A program made the translations under genes and the position numbers. Positions 44,376 to 53,567 of a DNA stretch of 64,000 bases are shown here, piece by piece; positions within the stretch are counted from its first letter, which is position 1, and every line of letters starts with the position of its first letter. The notes below the pieces were generated by a model that had not been told where the DNA came from, made no database searches, and saw only the letters and a program-made list of their open reading frames with translations. Source of the stretch: Trebonia sp963773105 (lineage in GTDB: Bacteria > Actinomycetota > Actinomycetes > Streptosporangiales > Streptosporangiaceae); contig CAVZAA010000003.1 of assembly GCA_963773105.1 (NCBI GenBank), positions 1,550,001 through 1,614,000 on the forward strand, given 5' to 3'.

Positions 44376-44444
44376 ATGGCTGTCATGGGTGTGCTTCTGA
44401 TCGCGTGCGTGGTGTTCATGCTCGCCGCGACCGGAGTCATCTGA
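44376..44444 (+). CDS. possible 22-aa hydrophobic microprotein
   Basis: ATG 44376: MAVMGVLLIACVVFMLAATG then VI and stop, a single transmembrane-like helix. Same frame, length and place as 33569-33637. Followed directly by AAGGAAGG and a hairpin terminator. May be a leader peptide or pure coincidence of a duplicated segment. Confidence 0.35.
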   Translation: MAVMGVLLIACVVFMLAATGVI

Positions 44445-44455
44445 AGGAAGGCAGT

Positions 44456-44481
44456 GCCCCGCCGAGTCTTGCCGGCGGGGC
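44456..44481. terminator. hairpin terminator
   Basis: GCCCCGCCG (44456-44464) pairs with CGGCGGGGC (44473-44481) around 8 nt, 12 bp after the microprotein stop. Confidence 0.5.
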
Positions 44482-44603
44482 GCTCGCGTGTCCGGTACTT
44501 CCGTAGTCGTTCAAGTGCCGGCTGTCCGCGAGATCTCGAGACTTCTTTACCTCGCAGTGCAGGAGATCCTGACCATGACGTTCGGGCAGTCGGGACGCCA
44601 GTG

Positions 44604-45228
44604 GGACGAGAGTGGACCGTCATCGTCTTTTCCGTCCCCGAGACGCAGCGCGACCTGTGGCAGTCGCTGCGCGACTGGCTGCGGTGGCTCAGCTTCGGCC
44701 CGGCGCGCGACGGGGTCTGGATCTCGCCGCACTCCGACCCCGAGCTCACGAAGAACACCCTGACCGGGCTGCTGCCACCGGAAGGGCTCATCTTCAGGTC
44801 CGCCCACATGACCGGCACCGTCGACCCGTCCGAGATCTGGCCACTGGCGGAGATCCGCGAGCAGTACAAGGAGTTCATCGCCGAGCTGAGGCCAGTGGTG
44901 TACCGGTTGCGCGCGGGGATGGTGGGCCCGGCCGAAGCTCTCAAACTGTCGATTTCCCTGCTCGGCCGGTGGCGCGGCTTCCCGACCGTCGACCCTGATC
45001 TGCCCCGGGAATACCTGCCCGCCGACTGGCCGCGCCGCGAAGCACGGCGGCTCTTCGTCGAAGTACACGACGCGTGCGTCGCCCGCGACCGAGCATGTGC
45101 GGAGCATCGTGCGGAAGTACGACCCCGATGCTGCCGACGCCGTGCAGGGACTGACCGTCGCCGAAGCGATCGAGTTGTATCGTACGCCGGCGGATGACCG
45201 CGTTTCGAGTGCGCACGTCCCAGCGTGA
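44604..45228 (+). pseudogene. PaaX-family repressor, 5'-truncated and frameshifted
   Basis: GREWTVIVFSVPETQRDLW and WLSFGPARDGVWISPHSD are the central domain of PaaX-type repressors, and LLGRWRGFPTVDPDLPREY, LPADWPRREARRLFVEVHDA the C-terminal part. The winged HTH that should come first is missing; near 45085 the frame changes (EHVRSIVRKYDPDAADAVQG). No function expected. Confidence 0.65.
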
Positions 45229-45361
45229 TCGTGAGCCGGGACTGCAGTAGGTCCGCGGTGTCCCGGGACGAATTCATGACCAGCAGGTGCCGTCGGCCGC
45301 GAGAAGTCTCCTGGCGATCGGGACCGACTCGGGTCTCCGGCTGCGGCTAGCGCGCTGAGGA

Positions 45362-45640
45362 CTATGGCAGTCTGGCTGGCCAGCCTGCCGCCGGCATTGG
45401 CTGCGACGTGGTCCGCGATGGCCGTTGCCAATGCCGGGCGTGCCGAGACGAGCGCGAACAGGAACGGCCTAGGCCGCGACAGGTCGTCGCCGAGCAGATC
45501 GCCCGCGGAGCTGAGGGAACGCTCAATATCGCTGGTGATCTGCCGGGCAGGCTCGCCAGATCCGCAATGGCGGCGGCGAACAGGTCGTCGAGCGCCCTCC
45601 GCCTGTACTGGAGATCGGTGGCGGAATGGGGTGGAATCAA
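45362..45640 (-). pseudogene. TetR-like regulator C-terminal remnant
   Basis: Minus-strand pieces in two frames: QYRRRALDDLFAAAIADLA then PRPFLFALVSARPALATAIA, typical of the ligand-binding half of TetR proteins. No HTH part and no single open frame. Low certainty. Confidence 0.35.
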
Positions 45641-45749
45641 TGGATGGTCGCTGCGGGTCCACCCTGGACATCCGGGGAACCGGCTACGGAGTACGCGCTC
45701 CGCAGTAAGTAGCCGACGGTGTCACGGCTCCGGCAAGCCCTCAGTTCGC

Positions 45750-45918
45750 TCACACCCTACAAGCGTGCAGCGGACGCCCGATCGTCCTAGACTGGTCTGC
45801 CGGGCTGTCATCGAGCAGCGTCTGGGTGATGACCCCGTGCAGCTCCGTCTGGCCGAAGACAATGCTGAAATGGCAGTCGAAAGCCTCTTTGGCCGGCTTC
45901 ACGAGCTCGCGAACTCCC
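45750..45918 (-). pseudogene. acyl-CoA synthetase (AMP-binding) fragment
   Basis: CHFSIVFGQTELHGVITQTL and LLDDSPADQSRTIGRPL are the A5-motif region of fatty acyl-CoA ligases (FGQTE). Some 55 residues only, closed by TGA at 45750-45752. Nothing else of the enzyme is present. Confidence 0.65.
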
Positions 45919-46153
45919 GGGCGAAGTGCAGGAGCTCTGCCTGCTGGGCAGACCCGCCAGCTGGCTCCCGGTCCTCCCCGCCCTCGTGCGCAGTGCCCGT
46001 CGCCGGCTGCCGGCATTACCTCAGCCAGCAAGAACACCTCGGTAAAGCCCAGCGCGTCGTCGGCGTGGTCGGGCATCCCGAACGCCTCGATGCGCCGCCA
46101 GGCACGCGACCTTGCCTGCGACACGACCGCTCCTGATGCTCCCGGTTGCGTCG

Positions 46154-47398
46154 TCACTGAGCGTCTGAGCCGCGGACGGCCGCGAAGCGCTGTTCGGCTT
46201 CGTCGATCGCCGAGATCTGGGCGAGGATCTCGCCGGGGGAGGATTCCCCGACGACCTTCTGCAGGAATGGCGTGCGGTCCAGGATCGCGTCGCGGACGGC
46301 CTGCAGCGGCGCCGGCGCGTGATGGAAGACCTTGCCGAGGATGAAGGCCTGCTGGACCTGGCGGGCGGTATGCGGTTTGCGCGGTGCTTCGAAAGCGTCG
46401 AGGGCGGCGCGAACGGCGGTGTAGTCGGACAGGTCCACCCCGGCCAGCCGGCGGCCGAGGAAATAGCCGTCCTCGGTGGCCATGCCGGCGCCGTACGCGG
46501 CGTAGGGCGACGTCGGATGAGCGGCATCGCCGACGAGGGTAGCCCGGCCCTTCGACCACTGCTTGGCCGGTTTGCGGTCGCGCAGCACCCAGCGCTGCAC
46601 GTTGGCGGGGTCGGTGGCGGCGATGAGCTGCGGCAGCGGAGCGGCGAATCCGGCGCCCATCTTGGCCGCGGTGGCGTGCAGGTCGCCGATGAAGTCGGTG
46701 CTGGCGTCGTGGGCGCCGAGCACCCACCACTGAAAGCCGTCGCGGCCCTTGTTGCGGACAGAGGTCCAGCTGCCCTGCACGGTCCGGCTGTGGGAGATGA
46801 CGGCCAGCCCCTTCTCGGCAAGCACGGTCATATCAAAGGTGAACCCGCCGAAGATATGCAGGTTGTGCTCCCGCTTGGGGGCATCTCCCCACAGGGTGCG
46901 GCGGACGAGGGAGTCGATGCCGTCAGCGCCGACCAGAACGTCGGCCTCGATGATCTCGCCGCCGGCCATGTGCAGGCGTACGCCAGTGTCGTCCTGGTCG
47001 AAGCTGTTCACAGTGCGGTCGACCTGCAGGATGCCCGGCGGCAGCGCGGCGAGCAGCCGTTCGTACAACTCGGGGCGGAGCAGGCCGATGAACCCGCCAC
47101 CGTACGCTTTCACCACTTCATCTGGCAGGTTGACCCGAACCCGGGTCCGGCCGGCGGCAGAGCGGAATTCCGAATAGCAGCCCGCGCCCAGGTCGTCGGT
47201 ATCCACGCCGAGAAGGCTGAGCGCCTTAATCGGCGGGGGCCACAGGTTGAGAATATTGCCGGCCGGGCGCGCCTGGTGATAACGCTCCAGCAAGATGACG
47301 TCGTGGCCGACCTGGTGGACCGACAGGGCGGTGGCCATTCCGGCCGGACCAGCGCCGATGACCACGACACGGCCTCGTTTGGCGGGGGTGGCGCTCAA
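46154..47398 (-). CDS. FAD-dependent aromatic monooxygenase (PHBH/UbiH family)
   Basis: 414-aa single-component flavin hydroxylase. GAGPAG near the N-terminus binds FAD, VGADGIDSLVRR is the DG motif, and LVGDAAHPTSPYAAYGAG the GD motif. It adds a hydroxyl to an activated ring using NAD(P)H and O2. TTG 47398 is the start, with GAGGAG 8-9 nt upstream. A perfect palindrome lies between it and the divergent TetR gene, so it is probably controlled by that regulator. Confidence 0.92.
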   Translation of the reverse strand: MSATPAKRGRVVVIGAGPAGMATALSVHQVGHDVILLERYHQARPAGNILNLWPPPIKALSLLGVDTDDLGAGCYSEFRSAAGRTRVRVNLPDEVVKAYGGGFIGLLRPELYERLLAALPPGILQVDRTVNSFDQDDTGVRLHMAGGEIIEADVLVGADGIDSLVRRTLWGDAPKREHNLHIFGGFTFDMTVLAEKGLAVISHSRTVQGSWTSVRNKGRDGFQWWVLGAHDASTDFIGDLHATAAKMGAGFAAPLPQLIAATDPANVQRWVLRDRKPAKQWSKGRATLVGDAAHPTSPYAAYGAGMATEDGYFLGRRLAGVDLSDYTAVRAALDAFEAPRKPHTARQVQQAFILGKVFHHAPAPLQAVRDAILDRTPFLQKVVGESSPGEILAQISAIDEAEQRFAAVRGSDAQ

Positions 47399-47499
47399 AG
47401 GGTCTCCTCGTTGAGTGGGCCGGGCAGGCGCAGCAGCGTGGCCGGACAGTCGGCAGATGCCGGATTCCTCCCGGACGGCGTGACACGGATCGCCGTCAC

Positions 47500-47525
47500 T
47501 AAACCGTAGCGAGTGCTACGGTTTA
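47500..47525. promoter_or_regulatory. TetR operator between monooxygenase and TetR gene
   Basis: TAAACCGTAGC - GAGT - GCTACGGTTTA: 11-bp perfect arms around 4 bp, 102 bp from the monooxygenase start and 108 bp from the TetR start. Local repressor site. Confidence 0.8.
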
Positions 47526-47633
47526 ATGAGAAGAGCATCAGCTCAGTTCGCGGCTTTGTCAATCCCTAGCGAGAAATTCCCGGACGCCACGGCCAGCAGC
47601 CGAGACAGGGCGATCGTTTGGGAGGATGAGACG

Positions 47634-48299
47634 GTGCCTACACCCCCAGCGGCCGACGGCGTCCCGGCCGAATCGCTGGAGATCCGTCCGCCCGTGCAGC
47701 GGCGCAGCCGCGAGGCGTGGAACCGCGTGCTCGACGTCGGCGTGCAGTTGCTCGAGGAAGGCGGCTACGACGCGTTCACCATCGCCGCGGTCTGCGACCG
47801 CGCCCAGGTCGCACCGCGGGCCCTTTATGCCCGCGCTGACAGCAAGGACGCGCTGTTCCTTGCGGTCTACGAGCACGGCATGGCCCGCGTACGCGCCGAC
47901 CAGGCGGTGCTGACCGACGAGGAACGCTGGCGCGATCTGCCACCTGACCAGCTGGCGATCCAGGTGGTCAGGGAGGTCGCGGCCATCACCTTCCGCCACG
48001 CCGCTCTCCTGCGCGCGGTCGTGCTCATCTCCGGAGTGCACGCGGAGGTCTATCGCCGTGGCGCCTACTACAGCCAGCAACTCGGTGACCAGGTTACGAG
48101 CCTGCTGCTGCGCGCCAGGGATGCTATCGACAACCCCGACCCGGAGACCGCCGTCCGGGCGGCCTTCAACGCTGTCTTTTCCACTCTGATCCTGAGGGTC
48201 GCTTACGGCCCGGCGTTCGCTACGTCCCTGACCGACGAGCAGACCTTTCTGGAGACGTTGAGCATGATGGTCCGCCGGTATCTTTTCGCCCCTGAGTAA
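47634..48299 (+). CDS. TetR family regulator (local, of the flavin monooxygenase)
   Basis: 221 aa from GTG 47634 behind GGGAGGA. HTH: RVLDVGVQLLEEGGYDAFTI and VCDRAQVAPRALYARADSKD. The remainder is a helical ligand domain without recognisable ligand type. Divergent from the monooxygenase across a palindrome, the standard TetR arrangement; the inducer is probably an aromatic substrate. Confidence 0.88.
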   Translation: MPTPPAADGVPAESLEIRPPVQRRSREAWNRVLDVGVQLLEEGGYDAFTIAAVCDRAQVAPRALYARADSKDALFLAVYEHGMARVRADQAVLTDEERWRDLPPDQLAIQVVREVAAITFRHAALLRAVVLISGVHAEVYRRGAYYSQQLGDQVTSLLLRARDAIDNPDPETAVRAAFNAVFSTLILRVAYGPAFATSLTDEQTFLETLSMMVRRYLFAPE

Positions 48300-48312
48300 C
48301 GCGGGCCCAGCC

Positions 48313-49230
48313 TTAGCCGGAGGCGACGAGCCGGGCGGCGACCGCGCCAGCGGTTTCCCGCAGCCACAGGTGGCCGGCGTCGTGGGTGTGCACCGGGTGC
48401 CACCACAGCGCCTCCTGGACGGGGACCGCCTCGAACGGGCAGTCGAGTAGCCGGATGCCGCTACCGGGGCCCAGCCCGAGACGCGCGGCGAGCAGCGCCT
48501 GGATCATGGCGACCCGGCGGGTGCCCGCGACCATGGCTGGCAGCGCCTGGAAGCTGTCCACGGAGACCTGGACGCGGGGCTCGATGCCCAGCAGCGACAG
48601 CTGCCTGGTCACCGGGGCGTCGTAGACCCGCTGGTAGGTGGCCCAGGGCAGGGCGGCGAGCTGGTCGAGGGTAATCGACTCGGTTACTTCGGGGTTTTCC
48701 TCGGCCACTGCGCACAGCCAGCGGTCGCGGAACAGCTCGACGGCGGGCAGGCCGCTGATGATGCCGTGCGGCATGAACAGGCCGTCAACGGCGGCCAGCT
48801 GGGCGGCCGGATCCTCGATGAGCGTGGTAGGCACCCGGCGGAAGGTGATCCTGACCTCGGGGGCTTGCGCACTGACCTCCCGGGCCAGCTGGTCCCCAAC
48901 GACCGCCAGGGCGTAGTCGGAGGTAAGGAGAACGAACTCGCGGTGCTCGCGCCCCGGGTCGAAGCGCGGCTGGCTGCCGAAGACCAGCTCGAGCATCTCG
49001 CAGGCGACCTCGGTGCGGTCGAGCAGTACCACGCCCAGGGCGGTCAGCTCGTACCCGGCGCCCTTGCGGGCCAATAGCTCGTCGCCGAAGTGGCGGCGCA
49101 GCCGGGCGAGCGCGGCGCTCATCGCGGGCTGGCTGAGACCGACCCGCTCCCCCGCCCTGGTCACGTTGCGCTCGGCAAGCAGGGCACGCAACGCCACCAC
49201 GAGGTTCATGTCGAGTCCGGCGAGGTTCAT
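48313..49230 (-). CDS. LysR family regulator of the ring-cleavage operon
   Basis: 305 aa from ATG 49230. N-terminal winged HTH NLVVALRALLAERNVTRAGE and SQPAMSAALARLRRHFGDEL, then the LysR effector domain (LLTSDYALAVVGDQLAREVS...). Divergent from the MFS gene; the same 19-bp box lies at 49272 (between them) and 51267 (before the cyclase gene), so it should control both and itself. The effector is probably an aromatic intermediate. Confidence 0.9.
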   Translation of the reverse strand: MNLAGLDMNLVVALRALLAERNVTRAGERVGLSQPAMSAALARLRRHFGDELLARKGAGYELTALGVVLLDRTEVACEMLELVFGSQPRFDPGREHREFVLLTSDYALAVVGDQLAREVSAQAPEVRITFRRVPTTLIEDPAAQLAAVDGLFMPHGIISGLPAVELFRDRWLCAVAEENPEVTESITLDQLAALPWATYQRVYDAPVTRQLSLLGIEPRVQVSVDSFQALPAMVAGTRRVAMIQALLAARLGLGPGSGIRLLDCPFEAVPVQEALWWHPVHTHDAGHLWLRETAGAVAARLVASG

Positions 49231-49271
49231 GCCGCGATGATATCCAGCCTGTGGATGGCCTTCATCCCAAG

Positions 49272-49290
49272 AATCGATTTCATAAATCCT
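49272..49290. promoter_or_regulatory. LysR box 1
   Basis: AATCGATTTCATAAATCCT, containing the dyad ATTT-N3-AAAT (T-N11-A type). One mismatch to the box at 51267. Between the LysR and MFS start codons. Confidence 0.65.
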
Positions 49291-49446
49291 GCTGGTTGAT
49301 CCCACAATCGTCTCAACCGCTTCGGGGTTCGGACCTGCGGTTACCGGCCGCCGCCGAACCGGGGCCGTTTCCAGCGTGACGTGCCCGTTCCGCTGTCACC
49401 AACACCGCGATTACCCGTAGTTCCGCGTGCGAGGAGGCATGCCCCT

Positions 49447-51165
49447 ATGTCCGAACTAGAAATCCCCCCGGCCGCGGCCGGGCCTGCGGTCCAGTTGCGG
49501 CAACTCTCCATCTACACGCTTGTCGCCGGGGCGCTCGCCGCCTGCCTGGCTGAGGCGGCGCTGGCCATCCCGGCCTCGCTGGTCGGCCTGCTCCAGCAGG
49601 ACATCGGCCCGTCCTCGTCCCAGCTGACCTGGATCAGCGACGCCTTCCTGGTTCCGGTCAGCCTCTTCGAGCTGACCTTCGGCGTGCTCGGAGACCTGTT
49701 CGGGCGCAAGCGCCTGCTCATCGGCGGCGCGCTGCTGCTGGCCATCGGCGAGGCCGTGGTCTTCCTGTCACCCGGCGCCGGGGCATCGACCGGCACCCGC
49801 GTTCTCGTGATATGGATCGGGCAGTCACTGGCCGGCATCGGGGCGGGCGCGCTGTTCCCGACCAGTCTCGCGATGATCGCCTCGGGCACGCACACCGCGA
49901 CCGCCAGGGCGCGCGGCGTGGCGGTGTGGGTCTCGGGGTTCACGTTCGGCGCGTTCATCGGGCCGGTGATCGGCGGCGTGGCCGCGGCCGCCCACTACGG
50001 GTCGGACGTGTACGCCGGCTGGCGATGGGCCTTCCTCGTCGTTATGGTGCTCGCCGTCGTCAGCGCGGGATTCTTCTTCCTGGCCCAGGATTCCTCGGCA
50101 CCGGAAGGACGGTCGCTCGACTGGCCCGGCCAGGTCACGATCGCCGTCGCCGTGTTCACGCTGCTGTTCGCCGTCATCCAGGGACCCACCACCGGCTGGG
50201 GCAGCTGGCAGGTCATCGGCTGCTTCGTCCTCGCCGCCGTCTTCCTCGCGGCGTTCGTTATCGCCGAGCTCCGGTCCCCGGCGCCGCTGCTGCAGCTCTC
50301 CTTCTTCCGGCACCGCAGCTTCGCGGCGGTCTCGGCCGTCACCGTGGTCGGCATGTTCGCCTTCCTCGGCACGGTCTACGCGCTCGGCATCCGACTTGCC
50401 ACGATCCAGGGCTTCTCGCCGCTGAAGACCTCCATTGCCTCGGTCCTAGTCGTCGGCATGATGCTGATCATGCTGCCCCTCGCCCCCCGCCTCCTGGTGC
50501 GCTTCAGCACCAAGTGGGTGCTCGGCGCCGGGCTCGTCATCATGGGGATCGGAGACGTGTGGCTGGCCGCGACCGCGACCAGCGACGTATCCTACGGCCG
50601 GATCTGGGCACCGCTGCTGATCGTCGGCATCGGCATCGCGCTGGCCCTCGCGTCATTCACCGCCGGCGCCGTCAACGGGATGCCGACCCACCTGGCCGGC
50701 ATGGCCAGCGGGGCCAACAACATGCTGCGCGACCTCGGGGCCACGCTCGGCCCGGCCGTGATCGGCGCGGTCGCCCTGAGCCAGGCGGCAGGGCGGATCT
50801 CCAGTGCCGTCGCCGCCAGCCCGTCCCTGCGCGGAGCCGTTGCGGCTTTCACCGCGTCCGCGGCCCACGCGCCGGCCGCCCAGCGCCCAGCGCTGGAAGG
50901 GGCCGTGCACGCGGTGCAGTCGGGGCCGCTGGGCGCCAACGCGGTCCCCGCTACGGTGACGCTGCCGAACGGCCACGCCATCCCGTTCAACCCGCTGCAC
51001 GACGTGGCCTACAACGCCCTGACCCACGCCTACTCCACCGGCTGGGTCATCTGCGCGGTCGCCGCGTTCGTCGCGGCCGCGCTCGCCTTCACCGCGATGA
51101 GCAGCCAGGCGCGGGGCATGGAGTTCAGCGAGGAAGCGGTCGTCGAGCGGAAACTGGCGGTCTGA
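49447..51165 (+). CDS. MFS transporter, DHA2-type (14 TM)
   Basis: 572 aa from ATG 49447 (GAGGAGGC upstream; an ATG at 49440 is out of frame). Transmembrane helices fill the chain; FGRKRLLIGGALLL is the loop 2-3 signature with GDLFGRK, and GAVNGMPTHLAGMASGANNM is the later motif. DHA2 proteins are proton-driven exporters of drugs or aromatic compounds and occasionally importers. First gene right of the LysR box, a 36-bp palindrome after it suggests a separate unit from the catabolic operon. Confidence 0.9.
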   Translation: MSELEIPPAAAGPAVQLRQLSIYTLVAGALAACLAEAALAIPASLVGLLQQDIGPSSSQLTWISDAFLVPVSLFELTFGVLGDLFGRKRLLIGGALLLAIGEAVVFLSPGAGASTGTRVLVIWIGQSLAGIGAGALFPTSLAMIASGTHTATARARGVAVWVSGFTFGAFIGPVIGGVAAAAHYGSDVYAGWRWAFLVVMVLAVVSAGFFFLAQDSSAPEGRSLDWPGQVTIAVAVFTLLFAVIQGPTTGWGSWQVIGCFVLAAVFLAAFVIAELRSPAPLLQLSFFRHRSFAAVSAVTVVGMFAFLGTVYALGIRLATIQGFSPLKTSIASVLVVGMMLIMLPLAPRLLVRFSTKWVLGAGLVIMGIGDVWLAATATSDVSYGRIWAPLLIVGIGIALALASFTAGAVNGMPTHLAGMASGANNMLRDLGATLGPAVIGAVALSQAAGRISSAVAASPSLRGAVAAFTASAAHAPAAQRPALEGAVHAVQSGPLGANAVPATVTLPNGHAIPFNPLHDVAYNALTHAYSTGWVICAVAAFVAAALAFTAMSSQARGMEFSEEAVVERKLAV

Positions 51166-51175
51166 CGCCCCTTCA

Positions 51176-51211
51176 TTCGCCGGGACGTGGCCGCGGCCAC
51201 GTCCCGGCGAA
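51176..51211. terminator. 36-bp perfect palindrome terminator
   Basis: TTCGCCGGGACGTGGCCG (51176-51193) followed by its exact reverse complement to 51211, 10 bp past the MFS stop. An 18-bp stem closed to the axis (in RNA about 16 bp with a small loop). Confidence 0.75.
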
Positions 51212-51266
51212 AGGCGGCCTTGCGCGGGGCGTCGATATCCACCGCATGGATTATCTACATCTCAAT

Positions 51267-51285
51267 AATCAATTTCATAAATCCT
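51267..51285. promoter_or_regulatory. LysR box 2, before the catabolic operon
   Basis: AATCAATTTCATAAATCCT, matching box 1 in 18 of 19 bases; 45 bp upstream of the cyclase start. The AT-rich patch is unlike its GC-rich surroundings. Confidence 0.65.
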
Positions 51286-51329
51286 TTCGGCCGGTCCATA
51301 GTGGTCACAGGAGATTTGGAGGTACGTCC

Positions 51330-52373
51330 ATGGCAATGTCGCTCCCGGTGCCGCCGCAAGCAGAGCGGCCCCCCGCCGCGTCGCCGGAGTTCCTGGACCG
51401 GGCGAGCCCGGAAGCGGAGATCGCCCGGGCGGTGCGCGCCTACTCCAACTGGGGCCGGTGGGGGGCCGACGACGTGCTTGGCACGGTCAACTTCATCACC
51501 GACGAGCTGCGCCGGGCGGCTGCGGGACTGGTGCGGCGCGGCGCGAGCTTCTCGCTGTCCCAGCGGTTCGACATGGACGGGCCGCAAAAGGGGTGGCGGC
51601 GGCGGACCAACCCGGTGCACACCATGCTGGACACCGGAACCGACGCGGCCCTCGGAATCCAGGGGTTCCCGCACGGGATCGGCGGCGCGGACGACGTGAT
51701 CGCCATGCCGCTGCAGTGCTCGACGCAGTGGGACGGGCTCGGCCACATCTTCGACCACGGCAAGGCGTGGAACGGGCGGGACGCGGCCCGGACCGTCACC
51801 TCCGACGGCGACCGGGTGACCGGCATCGAGCAGCTGGCCCGGCCGGTCTGCGGGCGCGGCGTGCTGCTCGACGTGGGCCGGGTGATCGGGCCCACGCTCC
51901 GGACCGCTGACGGCGCGCGCGGTGAGCTGCCCGACGGGTTCGCGATCACGCAGGAGCACCTGACCGCCACCGCCGCGGCGCACGGCGTCACCGTCGGCCG
52001 CGGCGACCTGCTGCTCGTGCGCACCGGCCGGTACGCGCGGGCGCTGCGCGAGGGCTGGGGGGATTACGCGGGCGGCGCTTCCCCCGGCCTGTCGTTCACC
52101 ACCGCAGGCTGGCTGCACCGCACCGAGATCGCCGCCGTCGCCACCGACACCTGGGGCTTTGAGGTACGGCCGAACGAGTTCGACGACGCCTTCCAGCCGC
52201 TGCACCAGGTGGCCATCCCGCACCTGGGGCTGCTCATCGGGGAGATGTGGGCGCTGGAGGAACTGGCGGCGGACTGCGCCGCGGACGGCGTCTACGAGCT
52301 CTTCCTGACCGCCGCGCCGCTGCCGATCACCGGCGCGGTCGGCTCCCCCGTCAACCCGATCGCCGTCAAGTAA
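51330..52373 (+). CDS. cyclase family (kynurenine formamidase / isatin hydrolase-like) hydrolase
   Basis: 347 aa from ATG 51330 with GGAGG at 51318. The metal site of the family reads STQWDGLGHIF, variant of the H-x-G-T-H-x-D pattern found in longer actinobacterial members; GVLLDVGR and RTGRYARALREGW are also typical. The family opens amide or lactam rings by metal-bound water. First gene of the ring-cleavage operon, 16 bp ahead of the flavin monooxygenase. Confidence 0.85.
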   Translation: MAMSLPVPPQAERPPAASPEFLDRASPEAEIARAVRAYSNWGRWGADDVLGTVNFITDELRRAAAGLVRRGASFSLSQRFDMDGPQKGWRRRTNPVHTMLDTGTDAALGIQGFPHGIGGADDVIAMPLQCSTQWDGLGHIFDHGKAWNGRDAARTVTSDGDRVTGIEQLARPVCGRGVLLDVGRVIGPTLRTADGARGELPDGFAITQEHLTATAAAHGVTVGRGDLLLVRTGRYARALREGWGDYAGGASPGLSFTTAGWLHRTEIAAVATDTWGFEVRPNEFDDAFQPLHQVAIPHLGLLIGEMWALEELAADCAADGVYELFLTAAPLPITGAVGSPVNPIAVK

Positions 52374-52388
52374 CGCCGGAGGCACACG

Positions 52389-53519
52389 ATGCCAGCTGTC
52401 AGCAATGTCCTGGTGGCCGGGGCCGGCCTGGCCGGCACGGCGACCGCCATCGGCCTCGCCACCGCCGGAGTCGCCGTCGACCTGCTCGACATCAAGCCTG
52501 AGATCACCGCCGTCGGCTCCGGCATCACCATGCAGGGCAACGGCCTGCGCGAGCTGCGCCGCCTCGGTGTCTGGGAACACGTGCTCGCGGCGGGGTACCC
52601 GTTCAACAGCCTGGGCCTGCGCGCCCCCGACCCGGCCGGCACGCTGCTGGCCGAGATACCCGACGCGCGGACCGGCGGTCCCGACCTGCCGGCCACGGTC
52701 GGCCTGCCCCGCCCCGCGCTCGCGCGGATCATGGAGGACCGCGCGGTGGCGACGGGAGCCAAACTCCGGCTCGGCACCTGCGTCAGCTCGCTGTCGCAGG
52801 ACGAGGGCGGCGTGGACGTCGTGTTCTCCGACGGCTCGGCCAGCCGGTACGACCTGGTCGTCGGGGCTGACGGCATCCGGTCCGCCACCCGGCGGATGAT
52901 CGGCATCGCTGACGAGCCCCGGCCCACCGGCATGGGCATCTTCCGCGCATTCGGGCCCCGGGCCGCCAGCGTCACCAGGACCGACCTGTACTACGGCGGC
53001 CCGTGCTACATCGCCGGATACTGCCCCACGAGCGAGAACACGCTCTACGCGTACGTGGTGGAGGACGCGCAGGACCGGTCCGCGCTGACTCCGGCGGAGC
53101 GGCTGGCCGCCATGCGTGCGCTAGCCGGCGCCTACCACGGCCCCTGGGACGACATCCTCCAGACGCTGACCGACCCCGGAACGATCAGCTACACCCTGTT
53201 CGAGGAGTTGGTCGTGCCGGCGCCGTGGAACCGGGGGCGGGTCGTGCTGATCGGGGACGCCGCGCACGCCTGCCCGCCGACCCTGGCCCAGGGCGGCGCG
53301 CAAGCGCTGGAAGACGCGGCCGTGCTAACCGAACTGCTGCTTTCCCGTGACTCGCCCGACGACGCACTGTGGGCGGCGTTCACCGCCAGGCGGTTCGAGC
53401 GTGCGAAGACCGTCGTCGAGGCGTCCTGCCAGCTCGGCCAGTGGCAGCTCGACCATGAGCAGGGCGACGTGCCCGGCCTGATCGCCAAGATCTCCGCGCT
53501 GGTCACCCAGCCCACCTGA
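52389..53519 (+). CDS. FAD-dependent monooxygenase (aromatic hydroxylase)
   Basis: 376 aa. FAD loop AGAGLAGTATAIGLA at residue 9, DG motif VGADGIRSATRR, GD motif LIGDAAHACPPTLAQG. One-component class A flavin monooxygenase that hydroxylates an aromatic ring with NAD(P)H and O2; in this operon it probably prepares the catechol for the dioxygenase. 15 bp separate it from the cyclase gene. Confidence 0.92.
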   Translation: MPAVSNVLVAGAGLAGTATAIGLATAGVAVDLLDIKPEITAVGSGITMQGNGLRELRRLGVWEHVLAAGYPFNSLGLRAPDPAGTLLAEIPDARTGGPDLPATVGLPRPALARIMEDRAVATGAKLRLGTCVSSLSQDEGGVDVVFSDGSASRYDLVVGADGIRSATRRMIGIADEPRPTGMGIFRAFGPRAASVTRTDLYYGGPCYIAGYCPTSENTLYAYVVEDAQDRSALTPAERLAAMRALAGAYHGPWDDILQTLTDPGTISYTLFEELVVPAPWNRGRVVLIGDAAHACPPTLAQGGAQALEDAAVLTELLLSRDSPDDALWAAFTARRFERAKTVVEASCQLGQWQLDHEQGDVPGLIAKISALVTQPT

Positions 53520-53567
53520 ACGAAGAGCCCTCGTAACCGAGGAGCCCGTACCTAAGGAGTAGCCGCC

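Larger units (their letters stand above)
43981..44447 (+). repeat. second copy of the duplicated left end (flank + att 3 + arm region)
   Basis: 75 bp of left flank, the 43-bp att and about 350 bp to the right all align to 33186-33640. The arm-like pair TGTTCC sits at 44216 and 44227 (11-bp period). Left boundary of element 2. Confidence 0.75.
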
